Shown here: positions 17,688 to 26,304 of the stretch, piece by piece
Layout of the letters: every line of letters begins with the position of its first letter
How positions within the stretch are numbered: the stretch's first letter is position 1
Origin: Spirochaetales bacterium
GTDB lineage: Bacteria > Spirochaetota > Spirochaetia > UBA9216
Reading direction: 5' to 3'
DNA: 35,237 nucleotides
Assembly: GCA_003245835.1 (NCBI GenBank)
Contig: QKCC01000194.1
Coordinates: 1 to 35,237, forward strand
Notes under the pieces: model-generated
Database searches by the model: none
Told to the model about the DNA's origin: nothing
What the model saw: only the letters and a program-made list of their open reading frames with translations
Program-made: the position numbers and the translations under genes

Positions 17688-19124
17688 TTATCCTTTAATA
17701 AAATCGGCCTCTACGCTGCCTCTTATTTTGTCTTTGATCTTATTATAAGCACCCAGTGCGTTTGTATATTTATATTCAAATTCAATGAGGTCAGACCGAT
17801 TAGCTTTTTTAGCTGCCTTAAGTTCGGCTCTTGCTTTTACGAAGTTAGTCTTGTCTGCAGCAAGTTCCTTTTTAAAATGTTTTTTTGCATAATGTATTCC
17901 TACTAAATCAACAGGATTAACATTTCTCGTATAGATATCAAAAACTACCGCCAGCAGTAAAACTCCGCCCAAAATGATAGGTTCTATATTGGCATCAATG
18001 CCCGCGAGGGCCATGCCGTTTTTAAGCGACATCATTACAATTGCACCGACTACACCATTTACAACTTTGCCGACACCGCCGCTGGCGCTGGTACCGCCGA
18101 TGAAGGCTGCCGCGATTGCGTATAATTCCCAGAATGGTCCGTGTTTTGGAGAAGCGTTCTCCAGCCGGGAAACATACATTACACCGGAAAACATTGCCAA
18201 TATTCCCATCGAAACAAATACAATGATCAAAATGCGTTCAACATTTATTCCGGATAATTCCGCAGCTTCAGGACTTCCTCCGACAGCATAAATCCTTCGG
18301 CCTAAAGTTGTCTGTGTTGTCATGAAGAAATAAACTGCTACTACACCTACAGTGATAAGTAATAAGTATGAGATACCTTTATTGGCACTGAATACATACG
18401 TCAGGTAGCCTATAACAGCAGTCAATAAAAGTAATTTTGTAATAAACAGTTCCATCTTTTCACTTGGAATATTCAGCTTTCTGTTTTTATTACGCCGCAA
18501 TATTCCCGACAGGAAAGCGACAACAAGGATCACTCCGCCGACTATTATAGAAACTAAATCATAGCCGCCGAGCTCTACTGTCGGTAAATAACCCGTTCCG
18601 ACTTTTATAAAAAAAGGATTTGTAGTTGATATTGTTCTGTTGCCGGTCTGAATCATCAGGAAGCCCTTGAAGATAAACATTCCCGCAAGAGTCACTACAA
18701 AAGACGGGACCTTCACTTTTGCGATGAAGAAACCTTTAATTGCGCCTACAACGACGGTTATTGCCAATGCGCCGAGTAATGCGACAATTACTGACTGGCC
18801 GCCTGTCTCAACAGCTACAACCACATAGGCCCCGAGGAAAGCTCCGATATAACCTACAGATAAATCAATCTGTCTTGTGACAATAACGAGAGTCATTCCG
18901 ACAGCAAGGACAGCTACATAAGCAGTTTGATTCAGAAGGTTTGTGAAGTTGAACGGTCCCAGGAAAACACCGTCTGTCATAAAACCGAATACAATAAATA
19001 TTACTATCAATGCTATAAACATTCCGTAATCTCTGATGTTGGTTCTCAGCATCGAAATCAGCGTAAGGAAATATTTATATACTGACCAGGTAAATTTTTC
19101 AAAAATATTTTTATCGTCTATCAT
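17688..19124 (-). CDS. mmsB: Monosaccharide ABC transporter permease (MmsB/XylH-type) with extended C-terminal tail
   Basis: 478 residues, clearly longer than the roughly 390-400 usual for this family. The N-terminal part has the GguB/MmsB-like LRTNIRDYGMFIALIVIF and TDGVFLGPFNFTNLL, then VTRQIDLSVGYIGAFLG, the conserved BPD_transp_2 loop, and GGTSASGGVGKVVNGVVGAIVM. About ten helices are predicted. A basic loop (RRNKNRKLNIPSEK) sits mid-protein. After the last helix comes an extra cytoplasmic tail of about 65-70 residues, Lys/Ala/Glu-rich and probably helical (KKHFKKELAADKTNF onward), not normal for the family. TAGGAGA precedes the ATG, 8 bases after the ATPase gene. XylH is the alternative name; specificity is not certain. 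Confidence 0.88.
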   Translation of the reverse strand: MIDDKNIFEKFTWSVYKYFLTLISMLRTNIRDYGMFIALIVIFIVFGFMTDGVFLGPFNFTNLLNQTAYVAVLAVGMTLVIVTRQIDLSVGYIGAFLGAYVVVAVETGGQSVIVALLGALAITVVVGAIKGFFIAKVKVPSFVVTLAGMFIFKGFLMIQTGNRTISTTNPFFIKVGTGYLPTVELGGYDLVSIIVGGVILVVAFLSGILRRNKNRKLNIPSEKMELFITKLLLLTAVIGYLTYVFSANKGISYLLLITVGVVAVYFFMTTQTTLGRRIYAVGGSPEAAELSGINVERILIIVFVSMGILAMFSGVMYVSRLENASPKHGPFWELYAIAAAFIGGTSASGGVGKVVNGVVGAIVMMSLKNGMALAGIDANIEPIILGGVLLLAVVFDIYTRNVNPVDLVGIHYAKKHFKKELAADKTNFVKARAELKAAKKANRSDLIEFEYKYTNALGAYNKIKDKIRGSVEADFIKG

Positions 19125-19132
19125 AATTTCTC

Positions 19133-20653
19133 CTAAACGGTTGCGCTCGCCATAATTTTTTCCGGGGTTGCATCTTTTATGTCAAATTCTGCAGTTTGAA
19201 CACCTTCAGAGATAACGTAAACCCTGTCGCACATACCCAAAATCTCAGGTAATTCTGATGAAATAATCATAATACTCATCCCCTGGGCCACTAACTTATT
19301 TATAATTGTGTATATTTCATATTTTGCACCGACATCGATACCCCGCGTCGGTTCGTCCAAAATTAATATTTTAGGTTCTACAAACAGCCATTTGCCGACC
19401 TGAACCTTCTGCTGGTTTCCGCCGCTCAGGTTTTTAACCTGCTGTAAAATCGACGGAGTTTTAATATCTATGTCTTTAACATACTGTTCCGCATACTTGT
19501 TTTGTTTGAAGAAATCAATAATGCCCATCCTTGATATTTTCTTAAGCGAAGAAATAGTAATATTCTGGCTTATGGTCTCTCCGAGAATTAATCCGTCTTT
19601 TTTTCTGTCTTCTGAAACATAAGCGATACCATGGGCGATGGCTTTTTTAGGCGATGTGAGTTTAACGGCTTTTCCGAATACTATTGTGGCCCCGGTAATT
19701 TTATATTTTTTGGGATTCCCGAATATACTGTGCGCGAGCTCTGTTCTGCCCGCACCCATCAAACCCGCGATCCCGACAACTTCACCCTTTCTGATTTTTA
19801 TGTTCGAATCATTAACAAGGTACCGGTTAATGGAAGAATCAAACGCGTTCAGGTGAACAGTTTCCAGTACTACTTCTCCGCCTTTATATTCAGGTCTTTT
19901 AGGAAAAATATCATCGATTTCTCTGCCGACCATATTTTTGATTATTTCGCGTTCATTAATCTCGGCCTTGGTCATTCTGGCAACTGCTTTGCCGTCCCGT
20001 AAAACCGTGATTGAATCGGCGACTGCTTCTACTTCCTTTAATTTATGAGAGATCATGATTGAAGTGATTCCCTGCTTTTTAAGGTCAACGAGTAATTTTA
20101 ATAAATTCTCGCTGTCATCTTCATTTAGAGCCGCAGTCGGTTCATCTAAAATTAAAAGTTTTACATTTTGACTTAATGCTTTTGCAATTTCAATTAATTG
20201 CTGCTTGCCGACCCCTAGAGAACCGACAAGGCTGTGGATATCGACATTTATTCCGACCATATCAAGATACTTTTTTGCTTCTTTTTTAGTTTTATCCCAG
20301 TCCATCAAAGAAAATTTCTTCTGCTGTTCGTGGCCTACAAAAACGTTTTCGTAAACCGTGAGATTCGGAAAAAGTTCCAGTTCCTGATTAATAATAACAA
20401 TGCCTACATGCACTGAGTCTTTGATTCCGTGAAAATGTTTTATTTGACCGTCAAAAATTATATCTCCGTCGTAATCACCATATGGATAGATGCCGCTTAA
20501 TACTTTCATCAAAGTTGATTTTCCGGCGCCGTTCTCTCCGACAATAAAATGGATTTCTCCGTTCTCAACTGAAATATCAACTTCTTCAAGCGCTTTTACA
20601 CCGGGAAATGACTTTGTGATCGATTTCATCTGTAGAATTAAATTTTTCTCCAA
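19133..20653 (-). CDS. mmsA: Monosaccharide ABC transporter ATP-binding protein (MmsA/XylG-type)
   Basis: 506 residues with two ATPase halves, as usual for the RbsA/XylG class. First half: Walker A GENGAGKS (39-46), signature LGVGKQQLIEIAKALS, LLILDEPTAAL. Second half: degenerate Walker A region (GLMGAGRTELAHSIFG), signature LSGGNQQKVQVGKWL, LILDEPTRGIDVGAK. The YPYGDYDGDIIFDG stretch is typical of the multiple-monosaccharide (GguA/MmsA) and XylG group. It powers sugar import with the adjacent permease. The start is TTG at 20653, preceded by GAGGTGA. It is the first gene of the transporter operon. The 231 bases upstream contain a perfect AT-rich palindrome (20725-20743) and separate it from the sensor operon read in the same direction. 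Confidence 0.93.
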   Translation of the reverse strand: MEKNLILQMKSITKSFPGVKALEEVDISVENGEIHFIVGENGAGKSTLMKVLSGIYPYGDYDGDIIFDGQIKHFHGIKDSVHVGIVIINQELELFPNLTVYENVFVGHEQQKKFSLMDWDKTKKEAKKYLDMVGINVDIHSLVGSLGVGKQQLIEIAKALSQNVKLLILDEPTAALNEDDSENLLKLLVDLKKQGITSIMISHKLKEVEAVADSITVLRDGKAVARMTKAEINEREIIKNMVGREIDDIFPKRPEYKGGEVVLETVHLNAFDSSINRYLVNDSNIKIRKGEVVGIAGLMGAGRTELAHSIFGNPKKYKITGATIVFGKAVKLTSPKKAIAHGIAYVSEDRKKDGLILGETISQNITISSLKKISRMGIIDFFKQNKYAEQYVKDIDIKTPSILQQVKNLSGGNQQKVQVGKWLFVEPKILILDEPTRGIDVGAKYEIYTIINKLVAQGMSIMIISSELPEILGMCDRVYVISEGVQTAEFDIKDATPEKIMASATV

Positions 20654-20724
20654 AAATCACCTCGTAAACTGATTATGCCTTAAAGTTTTTTTAATAATAA
20701 ACATTCAGCATCAACTGTTAATCA

Positions 20725-20743
20725 ATTCAAATAAAATTTGAAT
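20725..20743. promoter_or_regulatory. Palindromic candidate operator upstream of the ABC transporter operon
   Basis: Perfect arms ATTCAAAT and ATTTGAAT around AAA lie about 70 bases upstream of the ATPase gene start, inside a very AT-rich gap that must carry its promoter. The location suits a regulator site for the neighbouring YesN-type protein or another sugar regulator. Confidence 0.5.
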
Positions 20744-20884
20744 GAACTTAATTGAGCTTTATAACGATTTCATTTATTTTACTATAGAGTATTAAAAACC
20801 CGATACACGAATTATGTGACATGGATAGGTCATTATTGACATTCAGATTATTTTTTTTAAAATTTATAGTACAATCTTATTATT

Positions 20885-21916
20885 TCAGGGATTTATTTTA
20901 CGGTAGACATCATCCCTGGAATGAAAACCATCTTTTATGACGGTATCGTCCATAAGCTCCTTGTTAACAGCAATCGGAGTTTCAACGTAAAACGGTATTT
21001 GCTTTCCGCTGTTGTTGTCAATATATTGTTCCGGTTCAGGAACTTCATTTGCAGCCATGTTTACTGCCAGTTTTGCGGCGCGTTCCGCCAGAAGTGCTAT
21101 AGGTTTATATACCGTAATCAATTGAGTTCCTTCCATAATTCTTTGACAGGAAAGCAGATCGGCATCCTGACCAACAACAGCTACCTTTCCTGCCAGCCTT
21201 CTTTCAGAAAGCAGGCGGATTGCAGCCTCGGCTATCATATCATTAGCTCCCGAAATTGCCTGAATGTCCTGGGTTTTTTCCAAAACCGCACCTATCTTCT
21301 GTGTTGCTTCATCAAAGCTCCATTCAGCAAGCCATATTTCCTCAACCAGGCTGATTTCCCCAAGGTTTAGATGCGGATCCAGAACTTCGTGAATCCCCTT
21401 GTTTACTTCAAAACTGTTATTATCACGGATAGATCCGTTCACAATCAAATATCTGCCCCGGGGGACCTCTTTAATTAATGCACCTGCCAGCAGCCGTCCA
21501 ACCTCTTTGTTGTCAAAAGAAACGTAGCCTGTAATAGGTACATTCATAACAGGTCTGTCATAAGATAAAACAGGTATACCCTTATCAAGGGTTTTTTTAA
21601 TTATTCCGGAAAGCATCTCCATATCTTCCGGAATAACCACAAGAACATTAATATTCTGTTCAATTAAATATTGGATCTGCGGAATTTGCCCCATTGCGTT
21701 TCCGGGTGATTTGGCAAAAATAACCTCTGCATCATATTCTCTTGCGGCAGCCATAAATATCTTAATATCTCTGTCCCACCGCTCCAGAAGAAATGTATCT
21801 GAAGCAGCAGAAAATCCTATCCGGACTCTGGAACTCTCTTCATTTTTCTTATTACATGAAAACAATACAGGGAGTATCAATAGAACAAATATAATCCTCT
21901 TTTTTTTCATTATCAT
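20885..21916 (-). CDS. Sugar-binding lipoprotein (Peripla_BP_4, XylF-like), fourth gene of the sensor operon
   Basis: 343 residues. A short signal peptide ends in the lipobox VLFSC (Cys at about 21). The mature fold is type I periplasmic binding: VRIGFSAASDTFLLERWDRD, QIQYLIEQNINVLVVIPED, VPVLSYDRPV (as GIPVLSYDRP), ISGANDMIAEAAI, and VVGQDADLLSCQRI. GQDAD and SYDRP are the sugar-contact regions in XylF-like proteins. Its start overlaps the response-regulator stop by four bases (21913-21916), so it is translationally coupled to it. A second in-frame ATG at 21910 has better spacing from GAAGG. No permease lies between it and the regulator, so it may deliver sugar to the ABC transporter downstream or act as a co-sensor. 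The role is inference; the family is firm. Confidence 0.9.
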   Translation of the reverse strand: MIMKKKRIIFVLLILPVLFSCNKKNEESSRVRIGFSAASDTFLLERWDRDIKIFMAAAREYDAEVIFAKSPGNAMGQIPQIQYLIEQNINVLVVIPEDMEMLSGIIKKTLDKGIPVLSYDRPVMNVPITGYVSFDNKEVGRLLAGALIKEVPRGRYLIVNGSIRDNNSFEVNKGIHEVLDPHLNLGEISLVEEIWLAEWSFDEATQKIGAVLEKTQDIQAISGANDMIAEAAIRLLSERRLAGKVAVVGQDADLLSCQRIMEGTQLITVYKPIALLAERAAKLAVNMAANEVPEPEQYIDNNSGKQIPFYVETPIAVNKELMDDTVIKDGFHSRDDVYRKINP

Positions 21917-23403
21917 AAACCTTCTTTTTCAAGATCTGACGGAGATATACCCATATGGCGTCTGAAAATCCTGCTGAAATAGTTCGGGTCCTGGTACCCT
22001 ACAAGATATGCGACCTTTTTTATGGAATGCTTTTTTCCCTCAAGCAGTGTTATTGCCTTGTTCAGTCGAAATTGATTTATATAGTCAACAAAATTAGTAC
22101 CAAGATATTCTTTAAACAACCTGCTGAGGTAACTGCTTGTAACATCGCAGGCCTCGGCTACCATGGAAAGATGAATTGGTTTCTGATAGTTTTCCCGGAT
22201 GTAAACAATAGCGGCCGTCAGGGGTCTTGGATAAGACTGATCTTTTCCGAGCTGTATATGCATGCGCAGACTGTCGAATATCTGCGAAGCCCATCGCTGC
22301 CATTCTTTAATAGAACCGAGAACCATAATTTCTTCCGCCGGGTCAATATTAAAATTGGACGAAATTAAAACCTGCTTTTCTATCCTGTTTAAAATAAGAG
22401 AAAATAATGAAACCATCTTACCCAGAGCTACCTGAAAACTGAACCTGTTGAACATCTCCATCCAGAAATCTTCAAATATATTTTCTGCATCCGGATTTTT
22501 GATATCAATAATACTGTCGCATACCAGCTTCATTCTTTCCCAGCCGGAAGAATAGGAGTCCTCCTTTTCAGAAGCTATTGCAAAAGGCTGAAACGCCTCT
22601 AAAAAGGAATTGTGTAATAAACCAAGAGGATAGACACCGCCCTTTCCCTGAATAAAATTATATGGACTGAGCTTTTTAATAATATCATCCAGGTAATAAT
22701 CCAATTTGTTCAAACTTTTCTCTTCAGGAAAAAAGATAAGCATCCTTCCTGCGACGACAGTACTCAGGCAAAGGAATTTAAATTGTATTTTATCTTTGAT
22801 TATTTCATAGTTGGAATTTCTGATATCTTCAGAAATATCTCCTGTAGCCTCAAGTAAATATATTACACCGCGATCACTGTTAATTGAAAAAAGGCTTAAA
22901 AGTTTTTTCCACTCATTTTCCTCATGGTTCCTCCACATCAAGCCGCATAAAAACCGTTTTGTTTCTTCATTTTTGGTTTTCTCCAGAAGCTGAGTATCCT
23001 CGATGCGCCTCAGTTCCGTTTCCCTGACGCTGTCAAGATGGTTTTTGACTCTTGACAGTTCATCCAAAAGCATCTTTCTGGAAACAGGCTTTACAATATA
23101 ACTGAAAACACCGAGCGGGATTGCTTTCTGGGCAATATCAAACCGTTCATACGCAGTCGCCAGAATAAATACTGTTTTAGGAAAACTTGTTCTCACCTGC
23201 TCTATCACATCGATTCCGTTTATCCCCGGCATTTGAATATCCATAAAAACAAGATCCGGTGCATGTTCGTAAATCAGACGGACAGCCTCTGTCCCCGATC
23301 TTGCTTTAGCGCAAAGCTCAAAATCTGTGGTATTGTTTTCCAGTATGAAAGCAAAGCTGTCCAGAACCGGTTCTTCATCATCAACTATCATAACTTGATA
23401 CAT
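21913..23403 (-). CDS. YesN-type response regulator (REC + AraC DNA-binding domain)
   Basis: 496 residues. N-terminal receiver with the MIVDDEEPVLDS acidic patch, phospho-acceptor Asp55 in LVFMDIQMPGINGIDVI, and the KPVS Lys. A linker of about 270 residues follows. The C-terminal AraC domain has two helix-turn-helix units (HLSMVAEACDVTSSYLSRLFKEYLG and IKKVAYLVGYQDPNYFSRIFRRHMGISPSDL). Its start overlaps the kinase stop by 16 bases and its stop overlaps the next lipoprotein start by four, so the four genes form one coupled operon. The likely target is the sugar ABC operon immediately downstream, by analogy with YesN control of xylFGH in Clostridium (established there, inferred here). Confidence 0.94.
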   Translation of the reverse strand: MYQVMIVDDEEPVLDSFAFILENNTTDFELCAKARSGTEAVRLIYEHAPDLVFMDIQMPGINGIDVIEQVRTSFPKTVFILATAYERFDIAQKAIPLGVFSYIVKPVSRKMLLDELSRVKNHLDSVRETELRRIEDTQLLEKTKNEETKRFLCGLMWRNHEENEWKKLLSLFSINSDRGVIYLLEATGDISEDIRNSNYEIIKDKIQFKFLCLSTVVAGRMLIFFPEEKSLNKLDYYLDDIIKKLSPYNFIQGKGGVYPLGLLHNSFLEAFQPFAIASEKEDSYSSGWERMKLVCDSIIDIKNPDAENIFEDFWMEMFNRFSFQVALGKMVSLFSLILNRIEKQVLISSNFNIDPAEEIMVLGSIKEWQRWASQIFDSLRMHIQLGKDQSYPRPLTAAIVYIRENYQKPIHLSMVAEACDVTSSYLSRLFKEYLGTNFVDYINQFRLNKAITLLEGKKHSIKKVAYLVGYQDPNYFSRIFRRHMGISPSDLEKEGL

Positions 23404-24869
23404 GGCTGAACCTCGGTATGAATTCTGATTTCAATATTTGTTCCTTCAGTTGAATTAGATTTTATATTAATTACATCATCATGATCCGGATAGAAGAAAT
23501 AACAGCGCTGTATAACATTTTCCAATCCCATAACCTTGGAACTCAGCTGGTAATCATGAATATGGGAAGCCAGTAATTCCTTAATCGTTTCTGCAGGAAT
23601 TCCGTCTCCGTCATCATGGACCGAGATCATCAGGACCGGATCATTAAAAACAATTGAAACAGTAATTGTCCCTATGCCTTCTTTATGTTTGAAAGCATGA
23701 AGAACAGAATTCTCTACAAGCGGCTGCAGGATCATTGAAGGGCATGAATATTTATCAAGCAGATCGTCCTGAACATTTAAAACCAGTTTGAGTGTTTTGG
23801 GGAACCTTATTTTCAGAATATTATAATAAGACTTTAAACCGTCCAGTTCATGACGCAGCGGAACGAAAAACTGTTTCTCGCGTATATTGTACCGGAAGAG
23901 CGCTGCGAGATTTTCCATAAACTCGGCGGTTTTATCAGCATTCTCAACAATAGCAAGCTGTACTCCGGTATTGATCGTATTGAAAAGAAAATGGGGATTC
24001 ATTTGTGCCTGAAGCGTATAAAGCTCCATCCTTTTTAACATCTGTTCCATTTTCAAATTTCTGACCCGCTCCGTCATGATTTCCTGTTCCATTTCTTTCT
24101 GTTCGTGCAGTTCCTCAACGAATTGGCGGATATTCTGTTTCATATCATTAAAAGCTTCAGAAACCTGGTTAACTTCATTTACCGAATTAAAATGCATATC
24201 CGGAATATCAAATTCACCGTTTGAAAGTTTTCCGGCCATAAGAGAAAGCTGATACATCGGAGTTACAATATTATTGATTAGCTGCATCAAGATCGTAAAA
24301 GAAAAAGCCGTAGCAAGCAGTATCAGGGCAAGACTATATACCTGCAGCTGCCGGAAAAGGCTCAGAAAATTCCTGTATTCTTCCAGCTGTACGCGAAAGC
24401 CAAGCAGACTGACATAATTAATTCTATCAGTAATATAATTATACAGGTTATAAAGGTTTTGATAATTCTCAGTATATTCCTTCACCCTGTGCCCGCGTTT
24501 CTGTTCTATGATCTGGTTTATCTGGCTTAAATAATTATCAAGCAGGAAGGAAATCTCACGTTTAATCAGATCTGATTCATTCGCTGTTATCTTGCGCTGA
24601 ATCGGAATTGACTCGTTTAAAATTTCGATTATATATAAAAGTTTCGAGAGTGACGAAGAAGAATAACTGGTCAGGTAATTCTGCAGGGGGGCTTGAATAT
24701 CGACAAGATGCATTTGTATTTCCTGAAGGAACTGTTCATCTTCAAAGCGCCTGTCCGCAATATTCTGAAGCTTCAGGGAACTATAAAAAACAAAACTAAG
24801 CGAGGCCACAATTATTATCATACTGATGCAGAAATAGATCAGCAGTCTGCTTTTAATTGAATTATTCAT
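23388..24869 (-). CDS. LytS/YesM-type sensor histidine kinase
   Basis: 493 residues. Transmembrane helix at about 9-29; extracytoplasmic helical sensor of about 150 residues; second helix at about 178-200 (LALILLATAFSFTILMQLI); HAMP domain; short coiled coil (LHEQKEMEQEIMTERVRNLKMEQ); His_kinase PF06580 with LQAQMNPHFLFNTINTG (His293); HATPase with LQPLVENSVLHAF and HDDGDGIP. The small helical periplasmic part, without a ligand-binding fold of its own, suits a kinase that reads the state of a separate binding protein. The gene starts eight bases inside the end of the membrane-anchored sugar-binding gene and ends inside the regulator gene. This matches the XylFII-LytS arrangement. Confidence 0.92.
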   Translation of the reverse strand: MNNSIKSRLLIYFCISMIIIVASLSFVFYSSLKLQNIADRRFEDEQFLQEIQMHLVDIQAPLQNYLTSYSSSSLSKLLYIIEILNESIPIQRKITANESDLIKREISFLLDNYLSQINQIIEQKRGHRVKEYTENYQNLYNLYNYITDRINYVSLLGFRVQLEEYRNFLSLFRQLQVYSLALILLATAFSFTILMQLINNIVTPMYQLSLMAGKLSNGEFDIPDMHFNSVNEVNQVSEAFNDMKQNIRQFVEELHEQKEMEQEIMTERVRNLKMEQMLKRMELYTLQAQMNPHFLFNTINTGVQLAIVENADKTAEFMENLAALFRYNIREKQFFVPLRHELDGLKSYYNILKIRFPKTLKLVLNVQDDLLDKYSCPSMILQPLVENSVLHAFKHKEGIGTITVSIVFNDPVLMISVHDDGDGIPAETIKELLASHIHDYQLSSKVMGLENVIQRCYFFYPDHDDVINIKSNSTEGTNIEIRIHTEVQPCIKL

Positions 24870-25818
24870 TGTCCGTACCCGAAAGCACCGTAATGCCCGT
24901 ATCCGCGTATGCAGAGGTATAACCGTTCATACTAAGTTCATTCAGGGCCATAACAGTGGCAAAACCAATCCGGTATGGATTCCTTACTATACTTCCAAGC
25001 ACGACCCCTTTATCAATGTATGATTTTATCGTTTCATGTTCGCCGAAACCAATTATCTGCACCTTACCCACAAGGTTCATATCAATTATAGCCTGGACCG
25101 TCATCAGAGTGTCATTAGGGTCCGTGAGGACTATGATGTCAATGGACGGCTCGTTTTTTAACAGATCATAGGCAAGCATTTCGGTATCGAGGGGATTCAG
25201 GCTTGTTACCTCTGTATTCAATACGGACAATTTATCACCGAGTACTGTTTTCAGCCCCATTTCAACAAGGTTTCTGTCGGACATTACACCCGGACTTTTT
25301 TTGCTGTACACAAGCACCATATTCAGCTTGTCGATGCCGGTTTCCAGGGCAAGCTGGCCGATCCCCTTGCCAACGTCAAAATTATTTGTTCCGATAAAAA
25401 ATGAATCCGTGCCCTGAATAATTTCATTTTCGATCTGAACAACAGGAAACCCCTCTTCGAGCAGTTCGGATACATACTGAAGTTTACTTCTGTCTTTTTC
25501 ATAAAGATATAAACCGAACCCGTCGAACCCGGAATATTTTGCCATTTCAAAACTTAGCGGATCTGTATCGATTGAATGAAAGCTGACGGCACAGTTCCGG
25601 GTAACCGCTGCAGCAACAGCACCTTCTTTTAAGCTGCTGAAATAGGAAGAGGTTTCAGCAGGCAGGAAAAAAGCGTAGTGATACTTTACCTCTTCAGCAG
25701 CATTGGAACTGTCGTCTGAAAAAAACGGTGACTGAAGAAGCAGGCGGATTGAAAAAAAAAGCAGTATGATAAAAGAGACGCCAAATACTAAAGTTAAGAT
25801 TTTGATAAACTTATTCAC
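24862..25818 (-). CDS. Membrane-anchored sugar-binding sensor protein (XylFII-like)
   Basis: About 318 residues. One N-terminal signal anchor (ILTLVFGVSFIILLFFSIRLLL) with no lipobox, then a type I periplasmic binding fold: YHYAFFLPAETSSYFSSLKEGAVAAA, FDGFGLYL, VVQIENEIIQGTDSFFIGTNNFDVG, IVLTDPNDTLMTVQAI, IIGFGEHETI. It should bind a sugar outside the membrane and signal to the kinase whose gene overlaps it by eight bases. The longest frame starts at GTG 25833. I prefer GTG 25818 because a promoter with correct spacing would start the mRNA exactly there (see promoter). Neither start has a Shine-Dalgarno sequence. The ligand is probably a pentose or hexose; only the fold and context are certain. 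Confidence 0.85.
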   Translation of the reverse strand: MNKFIKILTLVFGVSFIILLFFSIRLLLQSPFFSDDSSNAAEEVKYHYAFFLPAETSSYFSSLKEGAVAAAVTRNCAVSFHSIDTDPLSFEMAKYSGFDGFGLYLYEKDRSKLQYVSELLEEGFPVVQIENEIIQGTDSFFIGTNNFDVGKGIGQLALETGIDKLNMVLVYSKKSPGVMSDRNLVEMGLKTVLGDKLSVLNTEVTSLNPLDTEMLAYDLLKNEPSIDIIVLTDPNDTLMTVQAIIDMNLVGKVQIIGFGEHETIKSYIDKGVVLGSIVRNPYRIGFATVMALNELSMNGYTSAYADTGITVLSGTDNE

Positions 25819-25823
25819 TGAGT

Positions 25824-25852
25824 AATAATACACGATAGAATCGCAGTTGTGA
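25824..25852 (-). promoter_or_regulatory. Promoter of the sensor operon, predicts leaderless mRNA
   Basis: Read on the minus strand: TTCACA (-35), 17 bases, TATTAT (-10), then six bases to the GTG at 25818. Each box matches consensus in five of six positions. Transcription would begin at or next to the G of the start codon, and no Shine-Dalgarno sequence is present, so a leaderless message is likely. Confidence 0.5.
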
Positions 25853-25981
25853 AGAAAATTACCAGCTTCAGCTTCAGGCGAACCTGCATTGTTTATAGCA
25901 GCAGGAAATCAGCCATTTTCACCACGAGAAAGCGTTATTGAACCACTGGCTGCGTTCCACCCTATTGTCTTACCCTGAAAG

Positions 25982-26072
25982 CAGGCGCGAAGCGATATAT
26001 GGGGTTTAAGAGTTTACTACCACGGATATATCGGGTAAAGATATGTGGTCACACAGATAGTCACGGATGAAG
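25982..26072 (-). repeat. Dispersed intergenic repeat, copy R1 (inverted relative to R2)
   Basis: Read on the minus strand it aligns, with divergence and gaps, to 32441-32580. Shared blocks include TGTGTGACCACATATCT (allowing one base), ATnTCCGTGG, CTCTTAA and TCGCTTCGCG. It marks the outer edge of the left GxxExxY unit. Confidence 0.6.
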
Positions 26073-26217
26073 AAGTAGAGTGAAATTTATTAAACCTGCC
26101 TGTAAGATTAACCTTGGCCTGCCGGCTGATGCAGGTCTGCAAAGACTATCTTTAAGATTCGTTTACGGGTTTCAACATTCTGTCTGCCTCCGGGATTTTT
26201 AATTATAACCTTCGCTC

Positions 26218-26265
26218 AAAATTGTCAACGGCAAGGCAAGCCTCTTCGCGGCCATTGACAATTTT
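26218..26265 (+). ncRNA. Candidate structured leader stem of GxxExxY gene A
   Basis: Arms AAAATTGTCAA (26218-26228) and TTGACAATTTT (26255-26265) pair perfectly. After one mismatch, GGC pairs with GCC. The loop contains GGCAAGC (26235-26241). The second GxxExxY gene has a stem of different sequence at the same place, with the same GGCAAGC in its interior, which suggests conserved structure. Confidence 0.5.
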
Positions 26266-26276
26266 TCGCTGCAGGT

Positions 26277-26301
26277 CTGCCCCTTAGAAAAAAGGAGGCA
26301 G
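26277..26301 (+). promoter_or_regulatory. Hairpin masking the ribosome-binding site of GxxExxY gene A
   Basis: CTGCC plus CCTT (26277-26285) pair with AAGG and GGCAG (26292-26301), leaving one bulged A. The Shine-Dalgarno GGAGG lies in the 3' arm, three bases before the ATG region. Translation would need the hairpin opened. Confidence 0.55.
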
Positions 26302-26304
26302 GTT

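Larger units (their letters stand above)
25834..26304. other. 470-base intergenic region at left edge of island, repeat-rich
   Basis: No gene is seen. It holds the R1 copy of a dispersed repeat (about 25982-26072), a 25-base block at 26180-26204 that recurs inverted at 32356-32380 with two mismatches, the long stem at 26218-26265, and the ribosome-site hairpin at 26277-26301. The part from 25834 to about 25980 shows nothing recognisable apart from the sensor-operon promoter. Confidence 0.6.

Noticed and set aside
26255-26260. TTGACA as a -35 box for GxxExxY gene A
   Set aside because: It is part of the 3' arm of the long stem, and no -10-like sequence occurs 16-18 bases downstream.
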